DNA of 42,434 bases. Origin: Prochlorococcus sp. AG-459-E08 (lineage in GTDB: Bacteria > Cyanobacteriota > Cyanobacteriia > PCC-6307 > Cyanobiaceae). Where the stretch lies: assembly GCA_003209425.1 (NCBI GenBank), contig QCRB01000009.1, positions 1 to 42,434 of the forward strand, in the 5' to 3' direction. The notes under the pieces were generated by a model that worked only from the letters and a program-made list of their open reading frames with translations, had not been told where the DNA came from and did no database searches. The translations under genes and the position numbers were made by a program. This document shows, piece by piece, positions 1 through 7,614 of this stretch (position 1 is its first letter; each line of letters starts with the position of its first letter).

Positions 1-1
1 A

Positions 2-430
2 GAAAAAAAGGCATACATCTACTATAGAGATGGCCTAGCTGCACAAAATAATGGGGATTATTCTGAAGCATTAGAGTATTACAAAGAGAGTTTATTGTTA
101 GAAGAAAATAAAATTGATAGGGGTGAAACTTTAAAAAATATGGCAATAATATATATGAGTAACGGTGAAGAGGATTTGTCTATTGAAACTTATGAAAAAG
201 CATTAGTAGAAAACCCCAAACAGCCATCATGTCTTAAAAATATAGGTTTAATTTATGAAAAAAGGGGAAGATACGCTGAGCAAAATGGCGACTTAGATCA
301 AAGAGATATTTGGTTTGATAAAGCTGCTGAAGTTTGGTCTAAAGCAGTGAGATTATATCCAGGCGGGTATCTGGATATTGAGAATTGGTTAAAAAACTCA
401 GGGAGAAGTTCAATCGATATGTATCTCTAA
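2..430 (+). CDS. ycf3: Photosystem I assembly protein Ycf3 (3' part; start outside window)
   Basis: Thylakoid-associated TPR protein that helps assemble photosystem I. The reading frame is open from base 2, so the N-terminus lies upstream of the window. The visible 142 residues contain tetratricopeptide-type helices: [19 protein letters not shown] and then [19 protein letters not shown], with a third repeat beginning near [14 protein letters not shown]. These match the repeat region and C-terminal tail ([12 protein letters not shown]...NWLKNSGR) of cyanobacterial/plastid Ycf3. It converges on radA with only 6 bases between the stop codons. Function is family knowledge; recognition is by sequence memory. 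Confidence 0.93.
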   Translation, partial: EKKAYIYYRDGLAAQNNGDYSEALEYYKESLLLEENKIDRGETLKNMAIIYMSNGEEDLSIETYEKALVENPKQPSCLKNIGLIYEKRGRYAEQNGDLDQRDIWFDKAAEVWSKAVRLYPGGYLDIENWLKNSGRSSIDMYL

Positions 431-436
431 TATCTT

Positions 437-1789
437 TTAATCTGATAAAGAATAATCAACTGCTTCTTTAATATTGGAAATTTCTTTTATATTAATCATA
501 TTTCTAAAATTATTATTTAGTTCCTCCTCTAATTTTGGCACTACGATATTTTTGGTACCTAGTCTTACAGCTTCTTCTATTTTTATTCGAAGGTTATTCG
601 ATTTTCTAACCTGACCACTTAAACCCAATTCCCCAATAAATGAGCTATTCGCCAAAGGAGGAATATTTTTCAAACTTGATAAAATTGATATCGCTACACC
701 TAAGTCAGATGAAGGATCATTAATCTCAAAACCCCCACCAGTAGCCACATAACAATCAAATTCAGATAATTTTATACCTACGTGTTTTTCAATAACAGCT
801 AGAATTTGATGTAATCTATTTATGCTAATTCCAGTTGTAGTTCGTCTTGGGTTACTGTAGAAAGTTTTATTTACCAATGCTTGTATATCAACTGCTAATG
901 GTCGAGTTCCTTCATTTGTAATCGTAGTTGTTACACCTGAAATATTTTCTTTATTTGTAAAAAATGAACTTGGATTTTTTATCTCTCGTAAGCCTTCTTC
1001 AAACATTTCAAAAATTCCAATTTCAAAGGTCGATCCAAATCGATTTTTTATACTTCTTAATAATCTATGAGAGGAAATATTGTCTCCTTCAAAGTTTATT
1101 ACTGTATCAACTAAATGCTCTAGGGTTTTAGGACCAGCTAAAGCACCATCTTTAGTGACATGACCAATTATTAAAAGTGCAATATTATTATCTTTGGCTA
1201 GATTTTGCAATTCAGATGAACATGCTCTAACTTGAGAAACTGATCCTGGCGAGCTTTCCATCTCATGATTATGGATGGCTTGAATACTATCAATAATTGC
1301 AAAACTTGGTTTTACACGTTTGATCTCTTCAATAATCAGGGATAAGTTGGTTTCTGCAAAAACTTTTAAATCAATACTTTTTTGATTTAATCTTTCCCAT
1401 CTAATTTTTACTTGTTCTAAAGATTCTTCTGCAGTAATGTATAAAACTTTTTCATTAAGAGATATTTTTCCTGCTGATTGTAGAACTATTGTGCTTTTAC
1501 CTATGCCTGGTTCTCCTCCAAGTAAAACAACAGATCCAGGTACTATTCCACCTCCAAGAACTCTATCAAATTCCCTAAAACCACTTGTAAATCTTAATAT
1601 TTTTTTTGATGAAATTTCATTAAATGGTATGGATTTCTTATTATTTTTAATATCTTGATATTTAGAGCTCTTGCTTTTAATTTCTTCCACAATGGAATTC
1701 CATGAGTTGCAATTAAGGCATTTCCCGAAGTATTGAGAAGTTTCAGTTCCGCATTTTTGACAAATAAAAGTCGACAATTTGCTAGACAT
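437..1789 (-). CDS. radA: DNA repair protein RadA (Sms)
   Basis: RecA-like ATPase that processes recombination intermediates and drives branch migration. Domains in order: N-terminal zinc finger with Cys10, Cys13, Cys24 and Cys27; a RecA-type ATPase core with Walker A GGEPGIGKST at residues 91-100; the RadA signature KNRFGS near residue 250; and a C-terminal Lon-protease-like domain (ATGGGFEINDPSSDLGVA). The length of 450 residues is normal for the family. The start places the zinc finger at the usual distance from the N-terminus. It is divergent from rpaB (107-base gap) and convergent with ycf3. Confidence 0.96.
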   Translation of the reverse strand: MSSKLSTFICQKCGTETSQYFGKCLNCNSWNSIVEEIKSKSSKYQDIKNNKKSIPFNEISSKKILRFTSGFREFDRVLGGGIVPGSVVLLGGEPGIGKSTIVLQSAGKISLNEKVLYITAEESLEQVKIRWERLNQKSIDLKVFAETNLSLIIEEIKRVKPSFAIIDSIQAIHNHEMESSPGSVSQVRACSSELQNLAKDNNIALLIIGHVTKDGALAGPKTLEHLVDTVINFEGDNISSHRLLRSIKNRFGSTFEIGIFEMFEEGLREIKNPSSFFTNKENISGVTTTITNEGTRPLAVDIQALVNKTFYSNPRRTTTGISINRLHQILAVIEKHVGIKLSEFDCYVATGGGFEINDPSSDLGVAISILSSLKNIPPLANSSFIGELGLSGQVRKSNNLRIKIEEAVRLGTKNIVVPKLEEELNNNFRNMINIKEISNIKEAVDYSLSD

Positions 1790-1831
1790 TTAGTTTTTGA
1801 ATGAAGTAATAGAACTGGAATGTTTGGGATA

Positions 1832-1861
1832 TTGCCCCTCCACAAGTTAGATTAGGATAAT
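1832..1861 (+). promoter_or_regulatory. Candidate promoter of rpaB
   Basis: TTGCCC (1832-1837), an 18-base spacer and GATAAT (1856-1861) lie in the divergent radA/rpaB gap and would start transcription near 1868, giving a leader of about 28 bases. A second weaker -10-like hexamer, GCTAAT (1883-1888), is closer to the start codon. This is a pattern match only; picocyanobacterial -35 elements are poorly conserved. Confidence 0.3.
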
Positions 1862-1896
1862 AATTAATTCTCTTACTGATTAGCTAATAGAAACAA

Positions 1897-2643
1897 ATGG
1901 CTCTATCTAGTCAAACTAAAGAAACAATTCTTGTCGCAGATGACGAGGCAAGTATTAGAAGAATTCTGGAGACGCGCCTCTCCATGATTGGCTACAAAGT
2001 AGTAACTGCAAGTGATGGTAAAGAAGCACTAAAGTTATTCAAAGATTATGAGCCTGATTTAGTTGTTCTTGACGTTATGATGCCAAAGTTGGATGGCTAT
2101 GGCGTTTGTCAAGAATTAAGGAAAGATTCTGATGTCCCAATTGTTATGTTAACTGCATTAGGTGATGTTGCAGACAGGATAACAGGTCTAGAATTAGGGG
2201 CTGATGATTATGTTGTGAAACCATTTAGTCCTAAGGAATTGGAGGCTAGAATTAGATGCGTTCTAAGAAGAATTGACAAAGAGCAAATTCCTGGAATGCC
2301 AAATTCAGGATTAATTTTGGTTACTGATATAAAAATTGATACAAATCGAAGACAGGTTTTTAAAAGCGATGAGAGAATTAGATTAACTGGTATGGAGTTT
2401 AGTTTGTTAGAGCTTTTGGTCAGTAGGTCAGGAGAGCCATTTAGTAGAGGAGAGATTTTAAAAGAGGTTTGGGGTTATACACCTGAGAGACATGTAGATA
2501 CAAGAGTAGTCGATGTTCATATATCAAGATTAAGATCAAAACTCGAGGCTGATCCGGCAAATCCTGAACTAATATTAACAGCGAGGGGTACAGGATATCT
2601 TTTTCAAAGGATTGTTGATATTGCACCTTTTGACGGTAAATAA
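1897..2643 (+). CDS. rpaB: OmpR-family response regulator RpaB
   Basis: Two-component response regulator, normally essential in cyanobacteria, that represses or activates high-light and photosystem genes through HLR1 sites and is paired with the kinase NblS. The receiver domain covers residues about 10-125, with the acidic pocket Asp15/Asp16, phospho-acceptor Asp59 (in VVLDVMMP) and the conserved Lys in VVKPFSP. A winged-helix OmpR/PhoB DNA-binding domain follows at about 140-240 (RLTGMEFSLLELL, RVVDVHISRLRSKL). The 248-residue length and near-identity to cyanobacterial RpaB in the receiver domain support the call. Its TAA stop is immediately followed by the ATG of plsX, so the two are probably cotranscribed and may be translationally coupled. 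Confidence 0.95.
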   Translation: MALSSQTKETILVADDEASIRRILETRLSMIGYKVVTASDGKEALKLFKDYEPDLVVLDVMMPKLDGYGVCQELRKDSDVPIVMLTALGDVADRITGLELGADDYVVKPFSPKELEARIRCVLRRIDKEQIPGMPNSGLILVTDIKIDTNRRQVFKSDERIRLTGMEFSLLELLVSRSGEPFSRGEILKEVWGYTPERHVDTRVVDVHISRLRSKLEADPANPELILTARGTGYLFQRIVDIAPFDGK

Positions 2644-4062
2644 ATGGGCAAAGAAAATGTACAAAAAATTAATAAGCCCAAAGCTATCAGAAGATTAGTG
2701 ATTTGGTATAAAAGAAATTCAGCGGTAACTTCAATAGTAGATACTGCTGCTAGTTCTGCGGTAACGGCTAGTAATGTGGCGGGAAATGTAGTTTCCGGTG
2801 CTGGATCTGTTGTAAGCACAGCTAGTAATGTTGCGAGCAATGTTGCAGGTAATGTTGCAGGTAATGTAGTCTCAAGCGCCGAATCTGTTGTTAATACTGC
2901 TAGCAATGTAGTTTCAAATGCTAGTTCAATAGCTAAAAATACATTACAGCCATTAGTTTTTGACCCATTAAAAAGATTACAAAATAATGATAATATGTTA
3001 GATAAGGAAGTGGATTCACAATCTAATAGAATTTGGATTGCAGTTGATGGAATGGGTGGAGATTATGCTCCTGGACCAATACTAGAGGGATGCCTTGAAG
3101 CGATTAGCAGATTCCCGATAAATATAAAATTTGTTGGCAAAATTGAAAAAGTTAAAAGTGCAGCAGAAAAAACTGGTTTAGTAGAACTACTTGAAAGAGA
3201 AATTGGAAATAATCGTCTTGAATTAATTGATAGTGGAGATCCCATAGGAATGAATGAAGAAGCTACTGCTGTCAGAAAAAGGAAAGAGGCAAGTATAAAT
3301 GTTGCAATGGATTTAGTGAGGAATAATAAAGCGCAAGCTGTTTACTCAGCTGGTAATTCAGGAGCAATGATGGCTTCAGCCATATTTAGAATTGGAAGAT
3401 TGAAAGGGATTGATAGACCCGCTATAGGTGCATTATTTCCGACAAGAGATCAAACTCGTCCTGTATTAGTTTTAGATGTTGGTGCAAATACTGATTGCAA
3501 ACCTAGTTATCTGCATCAGTTTGCTCTTCTAGGAAATATTTACGCAAAAGATGTATTGCAAGTACAAAAACCAAGAATTGGCCTTATAAATATTGGAGAA
3601 GAAGAATGCAAAGGTAATGATTTATCTCTTAAAACATTTGAACTACTATCTAATGAAAAAAGTTTTGACTTTGGGGGTAATTGTGAAGGTCGAGATGTAT
3701 TGTCAGGTAGTTTTGATGTAGTGGTCTGTGATGGTTTTACCGGTAATATATTATTAAAATTTCTTGAGTCTGTAGGGGGCGTTTTATTAGATATTTTAAA
3801 ATCTGAGCTTCCAAGAGGAAGGCGAGGAAAAGTTGGTTCAGCTTTTTTAAGAAGTAATCTACTAAGAATAAAGAAAAGGTTAGATCATGCCGAACATGGT
3901 GGTGCCTTATTGCTTGGAGTAAATGGTATTTGCGTTATCGGCCATGGAAGTAGTAAGTCTTTATCGGTAGTTAGTGCTCTTCGCTTAGCCCACTCGGCAG
4001 TAAACCATAACGTGATGGAAAATTTAAATCAACTTCAAAAGCTTCAAGTTTTAAATTCCTAA
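2644..4062 (+). CDS. plsX: Phosphate acyltransferase PlsX with long repetitive N-terminal extension
   Basis: Converts acyl-ACP to acyl-phosphate, feeding PlsY for phosphatidic acid synthesis. The canonical PlsX fold starts at about residue 129 (IWIAVDGMGGDYAPGP) and includes YSAGNSGAMMASA, LDVGANTD and the C-terminal HGGALLLGVNG. Residues 1-128 precede it and are not part of standard PlsX. They comprise a basic stretch (1-25), a low-complexity Ala/Val/Ser/Asn tract (about 27-98) built from imperfect repeats of TASNVAxNVVSxAxSVV, and a linker. The ATG directly follows the rpaB stop. An alternative internal start is Met118 (base 2995), but the frame upstream is clearly coding and free of stops. 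It heads plsX-fabH-fabD-plsC. Confidence 0.93.
   Translation: MGKENVQKINKPKAIRRLVIWYKRNSAVTSIVDTAASSAVTASNVAGNVVSGAGSVVSTASNVASNVAGNVAGNVVSSAESVVNTASNVVSNASSIAKNTLQPLVFDPLKRLQNNDNMLDKEVDSQSNRIWIAVDGMGGDYAPGPILEGCLEAISRFPINIKFVGKIEKVKSAAEKTGLVELLEREIGNNRLELIDSGDPIGMNEEATAVRKRKEASINVAMDLVRNNKAQAVYSAGNSGAMMASAIFRIGRLKGIDRPAIGALFPTRDQTRPVLVLDVGANTDCKPSYLHQFALLGNIYAKDVLQVQKPRIGLINIGEEECKGNDLSLKTFELLSNEKSFDFGGNCEGRDVLSGSFDVVVCDGFTGNILLKFLESVGGVLLDILKSELPRGRRGKVGSAFLRSNLLRIKKRLDHAEHGGALLLGVNGICVIGHGSSKSLSVVSALRLAHSAVNHNVMENLNQLQKLQVLNS
2841..2864 (+). repeat. 12-base tandem duplication inside plsX
   Basis: TGTTGCAGGTAA occurs twice in perfect tandem (2841-2852 and 2853-2864), preceded by a diverged third copy TGTTGCGAGCAA (2829-2840). 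The period is a multiple of three, so the repeat keeps the reading frame and encodes NVAG/NVAS units. This indicates the extension grew by local duplication. Confidence 0.85.
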
Positions 4063-4072
4063 AACATATTGC

Positions 4073-4090
4073 GTCAAATTTATGTTTGAC
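4073..4090. repeat. Inverted repeat GTCAAA-N6-TTTGAC upstream of fabH
   Basis: Perfect 6-base arms GTCAAA (4073-4078) and TTTGAC (4085-4090) around a 6-base centre, in the 52-base plsX-fabH gap. It could be an operator or an RNA hairpin; no T-run follows, so it is not a classic terminator. Confidence 0.55.
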
Positions 4091-4100
4091 TTATATAAGT
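4089..4100 (+). promoter_or_regulatory. 12-base palindrome overlapping a possible fabH -10 element
   Basis: ACTTATATAAGT is a perfect palindrome that includes TATAAG (4094-4099), a plausible -10 hexamer placing a transcript start near 4106 and a leader of under 10 bases before the fabH TTG. A TTGCGT (4069-4074) lies 19 bases upstream. It overlaps the preceding inverted repeat by two bases. Function is inferred only. Confidence 0.35.
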
Positions 4101-4114
4101 AACTAAAAACTCTT

Positions 4115-5122
4115 TTGGAAGAAAAAAAGTTTAATCAGATTGGAGTCTCATTTAAAGGAAGTGGAAGTTATGTGCCTCATCAAATACTGTCTAATCAAAA
4201 AATCAGTCAAAAAGTAGATACGAGTGATGAATGGATAAAATCTAGAACTGGCATTTCCGAGAGAAGAATTTCTAGCTCAGAAGATAATGTCACTGATATG
4301 GGTTATAAGGCTGCTCTAAATGCGATTCAAAAGGCTAATTGGGATATTAAGACCATTGATTTGATCGTTTTAGCTACTTCTACTCCACATGATTTATTTG
4401 GTTCGGCCCCTTCTATTCAAGCTAAATTGGGTGCCTCTAATGCTGTAGCTTTTGACTTAACTGCAGCATGCAGTGGTTTTTTATTCGCATTAATAACAGC
4501 CTCACAATTTTTAAAAGGAGGTAATTTTAAACGTGCTCTAGTGATCGGAGCAGATCAATTATCAAGCTTTGTTGATTGGAATGATAGAAGGAGCTGCATT
4601 CTTTTTGGAGATGGTGCTGGCGCATTAGCAATTGAAGCCACAAATAAATTTGATAATTTTATAGGTTTTGATATGAGAACTGATGGTGAAAGGGGTTGTT
4701 TTCTTAATCTTCCATCAAAAAATATTAAGGATTCAATAATTGATAATATCGATTTCGTAAGCGGGGGTTTTTCTCCAATCCAGATGAATGGTCAAGAAGT
4801 TTATAAATTTGCAGTTCGAGAAGTTCCTATAATTCTTAAAAAGTTGTTTAAAATAACAAATTACAGTTCTGATCAAGTTGATTGGCTTGTGTTGCATCAA
4901 GCTAATCAAAGAATATTGGATTCTGTAGGAGAAAAATTGAAAATTCCTAAAGAAAAAATTCTCAGCAATTTAGAAAAATATGGTAATACTTCAGCAGCAA
5001 CAATTCCATTAGTGATGGACGAAGCTATTAGAAAGAATAGAATTAAACAAAATGATATTATTGCTACAAGTGGTTTCGGTGCTGGGCTAAGTTGGGGTTC
5101 AGCCCTTATTAAATGGGGTTAA
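4115..5122 (+). CDS. fabH: Beta-ketoacyl-ACP synthase III
   Basis: Condenses acetyl-CoA with malonyl-ACP, the first elongation step of type II fatty acid synthesis. The catalytic triad is visible: Cys119 in TAACSGF, His in VLHQANQRI (about residue 261) and Asn in KYGNTSAAT (about 291). The substrate-binding WIKSRTGISERR near residues 40-51 is typical. Length is 335 residues. The start is TTG at 4115; no ATG is available before the conserved N-terminal strand. The gene follows plsX by 52 bases carrying two dyads and precedes fabD by 19 bases. Confidence 0.96.
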   Translation: MEEKKFNQIGVSFKGSGSYVPHQILSNQKISQKVDTSDEWIKSRTGISERRISSSEDNVTDMGYKAALNAIQKANWDIKTIDLIVLATSTPHDLFGSAPSIQAKLGASNAVAFDLTAACSGFLFALITASQFLKGGNFKRALVIGADQLSSFVDWNDRRSCILFGDGAGALAIEATNKFDNFIGFDMRTDGERGCFLNLPSKNIKDSIIDNIDFVSGGFSPIQMNGQEVYKFAVREVPIILKKLFKITNYSSDQVDWLVLHQANQRILDSVGEKLKIPKEKILSNLEKYGNTSAATIPLVMDEAIRKNRIKQNDIIATSGFGAGLSWGSALIKWG

Positions 5123-5132
5123 AACAAAAAAT

Positions 5133-5136
5133 AGGA
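5133..5136 (+). promoter_or_regulatory. Shine-Dalgarno for fabD
   Basis: AGGA five bases before the fabD ATG at 5142. It supports that start; clear Shine-Dalgarno sites are uncommon in this window. Confidence 0.55.
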
Positions 5137-5141
5137 AAATT

Positions 5142-6038
5142 ATGACAATTGCATGGGTATTCCCTGGACAGGGTTCGCAAAAAATTGGAATGGCAAAACA
5201 AATTGAAAATTTGACAAATACAAAGGAAAGGTTTAGCTATGCTTCTGAAATTTTTGAGAGAAATTTATTTGAAATTTGTGAGTTAAATACTCAATCAACG
5301 AATCCTTTGAGTGATCTGAATGATACGAGAAATACACAAATCTGCCTATTTTTAGTTGAATCGATTTTGTTAGATGCTTTAAAGGATAATGGTTTTAAAC
5401 CAAACTATGTTGCTGGGCATAGTCTGGGAGAAATAACGGCATTATATTGTGCGGATGTTTTTTCATTCGAGGATTGTGTATCACTAATAAAAGTTAGATC
5501 TCAATTAATGGTAAATGCTGGGCAAGGATCTATGGCAGCAGTAATTGGTTTTGATAGGAATCAACTTGATTCATTAGTAAGAAAAATTGATGATATTGTG
5601 ATTGCTAATGACAATAGCTCCTCCCAAGTTGTCTTATCAGGATCTAATGAAGCCTTAGATACTTTATCGAGAGAAATTTCTTGTAAAAGATTTCTGAAAT
5701 TAAATGTTTCAGGCGCATTTCATTCGCCATTTATGGATGATCCTTCAGCAAAATTCACTGAGTATTTAAAACAAATAAAATTTGAAAATCCATCTTTCCC
5801 AGTTATAAGTAATTTTGAACCTTCATTTTGTAGAGATCCAGATGAGCTAAAAATTAGATTAGAGAATCAAATGTGTAATGGGGTTAGGTGGCGAGAAACT
5901 ATGGATTTAATTGCAAATGATAGCGATCTTCATATCGTTGAAATTGGCCCCTCAAATGTACTTGGCGGTTTAGCAAAAAGACATCTGAAGGATGTAAAAA
6001 TTTCTCAAGTTTCATCTTCTGAAAAAATACTCTATTAA
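5142..6038 (+). CDS. fabD: Malonyl-CoA:ACP transacylase
   Basis: Transfers malonyl groups from CoA to acyl carrier protein for fatty acid synthesis. The N-terminal FPGQGSQ motif (residues 7-13), nucleophile Ser94 in GHSLGE, and catalytic His in SGAFHSPFM (about residue 200) are all present. Length is 298 residues, normal for FabD. It is preceded by an AGGA Shine-Dalgarno and lies between fabH and plsC on the same strand with short gaps, consistent with an operon for fatty acid and phospholipid initiation. Confidence 0.96.
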   Translation: MTIAWVFPGQGSQKIGMAKQIENLTNTKERFSYASEIFERNLFEICELNTQSTNPLSDLNDTRNTQICLFLVESILLDALKDNGFKPNYVAGHSLGEITALYCADVFSFEDCVSLIKVRSQLMVNAGQGSMAAVIGFDRNQLDSLVRKIDDIVIANDNSSSQVVLSGSNEALDTLSREISCKRFLKLNVSGAFHSPFMDDPSAKFTEYLKQIKFENPSFPVISNFEPSFCRDPDELKIRLENQMCNGVRWRETMDLIANDSDLHIVEIGPSNVLGGLAKRHLKDVKISQVSSSEKILY

Positions 6039-6060
6039 AACAAATAATCTATTAACTAGT

Positions 6061-6681
6061 ATGAGAAATGATGTTTTTCAAAAATTAATCTATCAATTAA
6101 TTAGCAAATTATTAGTCTTGCCAATCTTTAAATTTGTATTTAAAGGTCATTTAATAGGTAGAGAAAATATTCCGCAAAATGATTCCTTTATAATGGTTTC
6201 TAATCATGGATCTTTACTTGATCCTCCATTCTTAGGCCATGCCCTTGGACGTAATATATCTTTTATGGCCAAAGCAGAGCTTTTTAGAATACCTTTTCTT
6301 GGCTTTGTCATCAAGGCTTGCGGAGCGTATCCTGTAAAAAGGGGAATTGCTGATAAAAATACAATTAAAATAGCATGTAAAAAATTATCAAATAACAATT
6401 GTATTGGAATTTTTATTGATGGTACTCGTCAAAAAAATGGGCGAGTTAATAAGCCAAAACAGGGAGCAGCATTATTAGCCTTTAAAAATCAAAAATTATT
6501 ATTACCTGTTGCAATAGTTAATTCACATAGACTCATGAGATTTCAATTCTGTATTCCTTTATTTTCAAAAATAGTTATCAAGGTTGGACAACCTATTCAA
6601 CCACCAAAAAGTTCATCAAGAGATGATCTAAATTCTCTTACTATGCACCTTCAAGAAAATATTAATAATTTGATTGGATAA
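6061..6681 (+). CDS. plsC: 1-acyl-sn-glycerol-3-phosphate acyltransferase
   Basis: Acylates lysophosphatidic acid to phosphatidic acid at the membrane. The HX4D catalytic motif is NHGSLLDP with His49 and Asp54. The second glycerol-phosphate motif is FIDGTR at about 118-123, where the usual Glu of EGTR is Asp120. The proline motif LLPVAIVNS follows. Length is 206 residues, with a hydrophobic N-terminal segment. It is the last gene of plsX-fabH-fabD-plsC, 22 bases after fabD, and converges on the tsaB-like gene with a 4-base gap. Confidence 0.9.
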   Translation: MRNDVFQKLIYQLISKLLVLPIFKFVFKGHLIGRENIPQNDSFIMVSNHGSLLDPPFLGHALGRNISFMAKAELFRIPFLGFVIKACGAYPVKRGIADKNTIKIACKKLSNNNCIGIFIDGTRQKNGRVNKPKQGAALLAFKNQKLLLPVAIVNSHRLMRFQFCIPLFSKIVIKVGQPIQPPKSSSRDDLNSLTMHLQENINNLIG

Positions 6682-6685
6682 GAAT

Positions 6686-7339
6686 TTAGTTAATTGGAGA
6701 AATAGGATAAAGAGGCAAAACTTTTTGCCATGAATTTAAATTTGTATTTAATAAATTTTTATTTGTTAAATCTAATAGTTCTTTTAAATCGTTTTTATCT
6801 TCATAAACAGCCTCAAAAAAAAGTTCTTTACTCTCAATTTCTCTAATAACTTTTGGTAAAACCGTTTCTCGAATGATTAGATCCGAATTGGTTTGCTCGT
6901 TATTAAAAATTTCATATTTACCCGCAATGAAACCTTTTCGTTTTAATTTTTTGTAGATCCAGAATGCTTTTTTGTTTTTTAAGATATGATTTTTTGATGC
7001 AATTCTTTTTGCCATTATTTCAAATGAACTAAAACTATCTAGCGGACAATTTATTTGTTGTGAGATAGTTCTTGCTAAAACTACAACAAGTCTTGAAGCA
7101 TTAAAATTTGCTGGCCCTATGCTGACTGATATCTTGTTTACTTTTTGTAAATCTTCCTTGGAAATGAATTTGTTAAAATCATTTATTAAATTGTTGCAAA
7201 GGTCATTATCAAATTTTTTGATAAATAATTCATCAGATTCAATTTTATCATTTTTTCTATATCCAAAGCAAAAAGAATTGTCTGTGCTATGAATTACTAA
7301 TGTAGGATAATTTTCTCTTTCATTGAGTTTATTAATCAT
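6686..7339 (-). CDS. tsaB: TsaB/YeaZ-like tRNA threonylcarbamoyladenosine biosynthesis protein (diverged)
   Basis: Probable TsaB, partner of TsaD in making t6A on ANN-decoding tRNAs. The N-terminus (TLVIHSTDNSFCFGY) follows the ASKHA actin-like pattern, and VNKISVSIGPANFNASRL corresponds to the TsaB segment usually written SxGPGSFTGLR. That motif is degenerate here: GSFTG is replaced by ANFNA. Length is 217 residues, in the family range. It lies 9 bases downstream of ycf34 on the same strand. The alternative is a generic ASKHA-fold protein of unknown role; I consider TsaB likely. Confidence 0.72.
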   Translation of the reverse strand: MINKLNERENYPTLVIHSTDNSFCFGYRKNDKIESDELFIKKFDNDLCNNLINDFNKFISKEDLQKVNKISVSIGPANFNASRLVVVLARTISQQINCPLDSFSSFEIMAKRIASKNHILKNKKAFWIYKKLKRKGFIAGKYEIFNNEQTNSDLIIRETVLPKVIREIESKELFFEAVYEDKNDLKELLDLTNKNLLNTNLNSWQKVLPLYPISPIN

Positions 7340-7348
7340 CTACTACAT

Positions 7349-7600
7349 TCAAACAGGTAATTCCATCCCTGGATTACACTTAGACCATTTACCATATTCA
7401 TTTGCAAAACTTTCACAAGATTGAACATCCCAATCAGTTTTGTAATTGCCATTTTGATCTTTGACTATACTGACGTGAATGAATGGTTTTTTCGCTTTAA
7501 AATCAGGTACATCACAAATATGATCAACTTCATGATTTTTCTCAACATCATGATAAGTGATACATCTATCAACCCATTTACAGTTGATGCAAATGCACAT
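7349..7600 (-). CDS. ycf34: Ycf34 family protein
   Basis: Small conserved cyanobacterial/plastid protein; the Synechocystis homologue has been linked to photosynthetic electron transport and an iron-sulfur cluster. This copy of 83 residues has an N-terminal Cys cluster (Cys2, Cys4, Cys7, Cys13) followed by HHDV-like and DHICDVP segments, and ends with ANEYGKWSKCNPGMELPV, which is typical. It is divergent from cca with only 14 bases between the start codons and is followed by tsaB. Confidence 0.87.
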   Translation of the reverse strand: MCICINCKWVDRCITYHDVEKNHEVDHICDVPDFKAKKPFIHVSIVKDQNGNYKTDWDVQSCESFANEYGKWSKCNPGMELPV

Positions 7601-7614
7601 AATTAATAAATATA

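Noticed and set aside
1437-1658. Open frame on the plus strand inside radA, and similar frames inside metF, pds, menC, menE, trpB and rsmH
   Set aside because: These are antisense shadows of well-supported conserved genes, without recognisable protein features.
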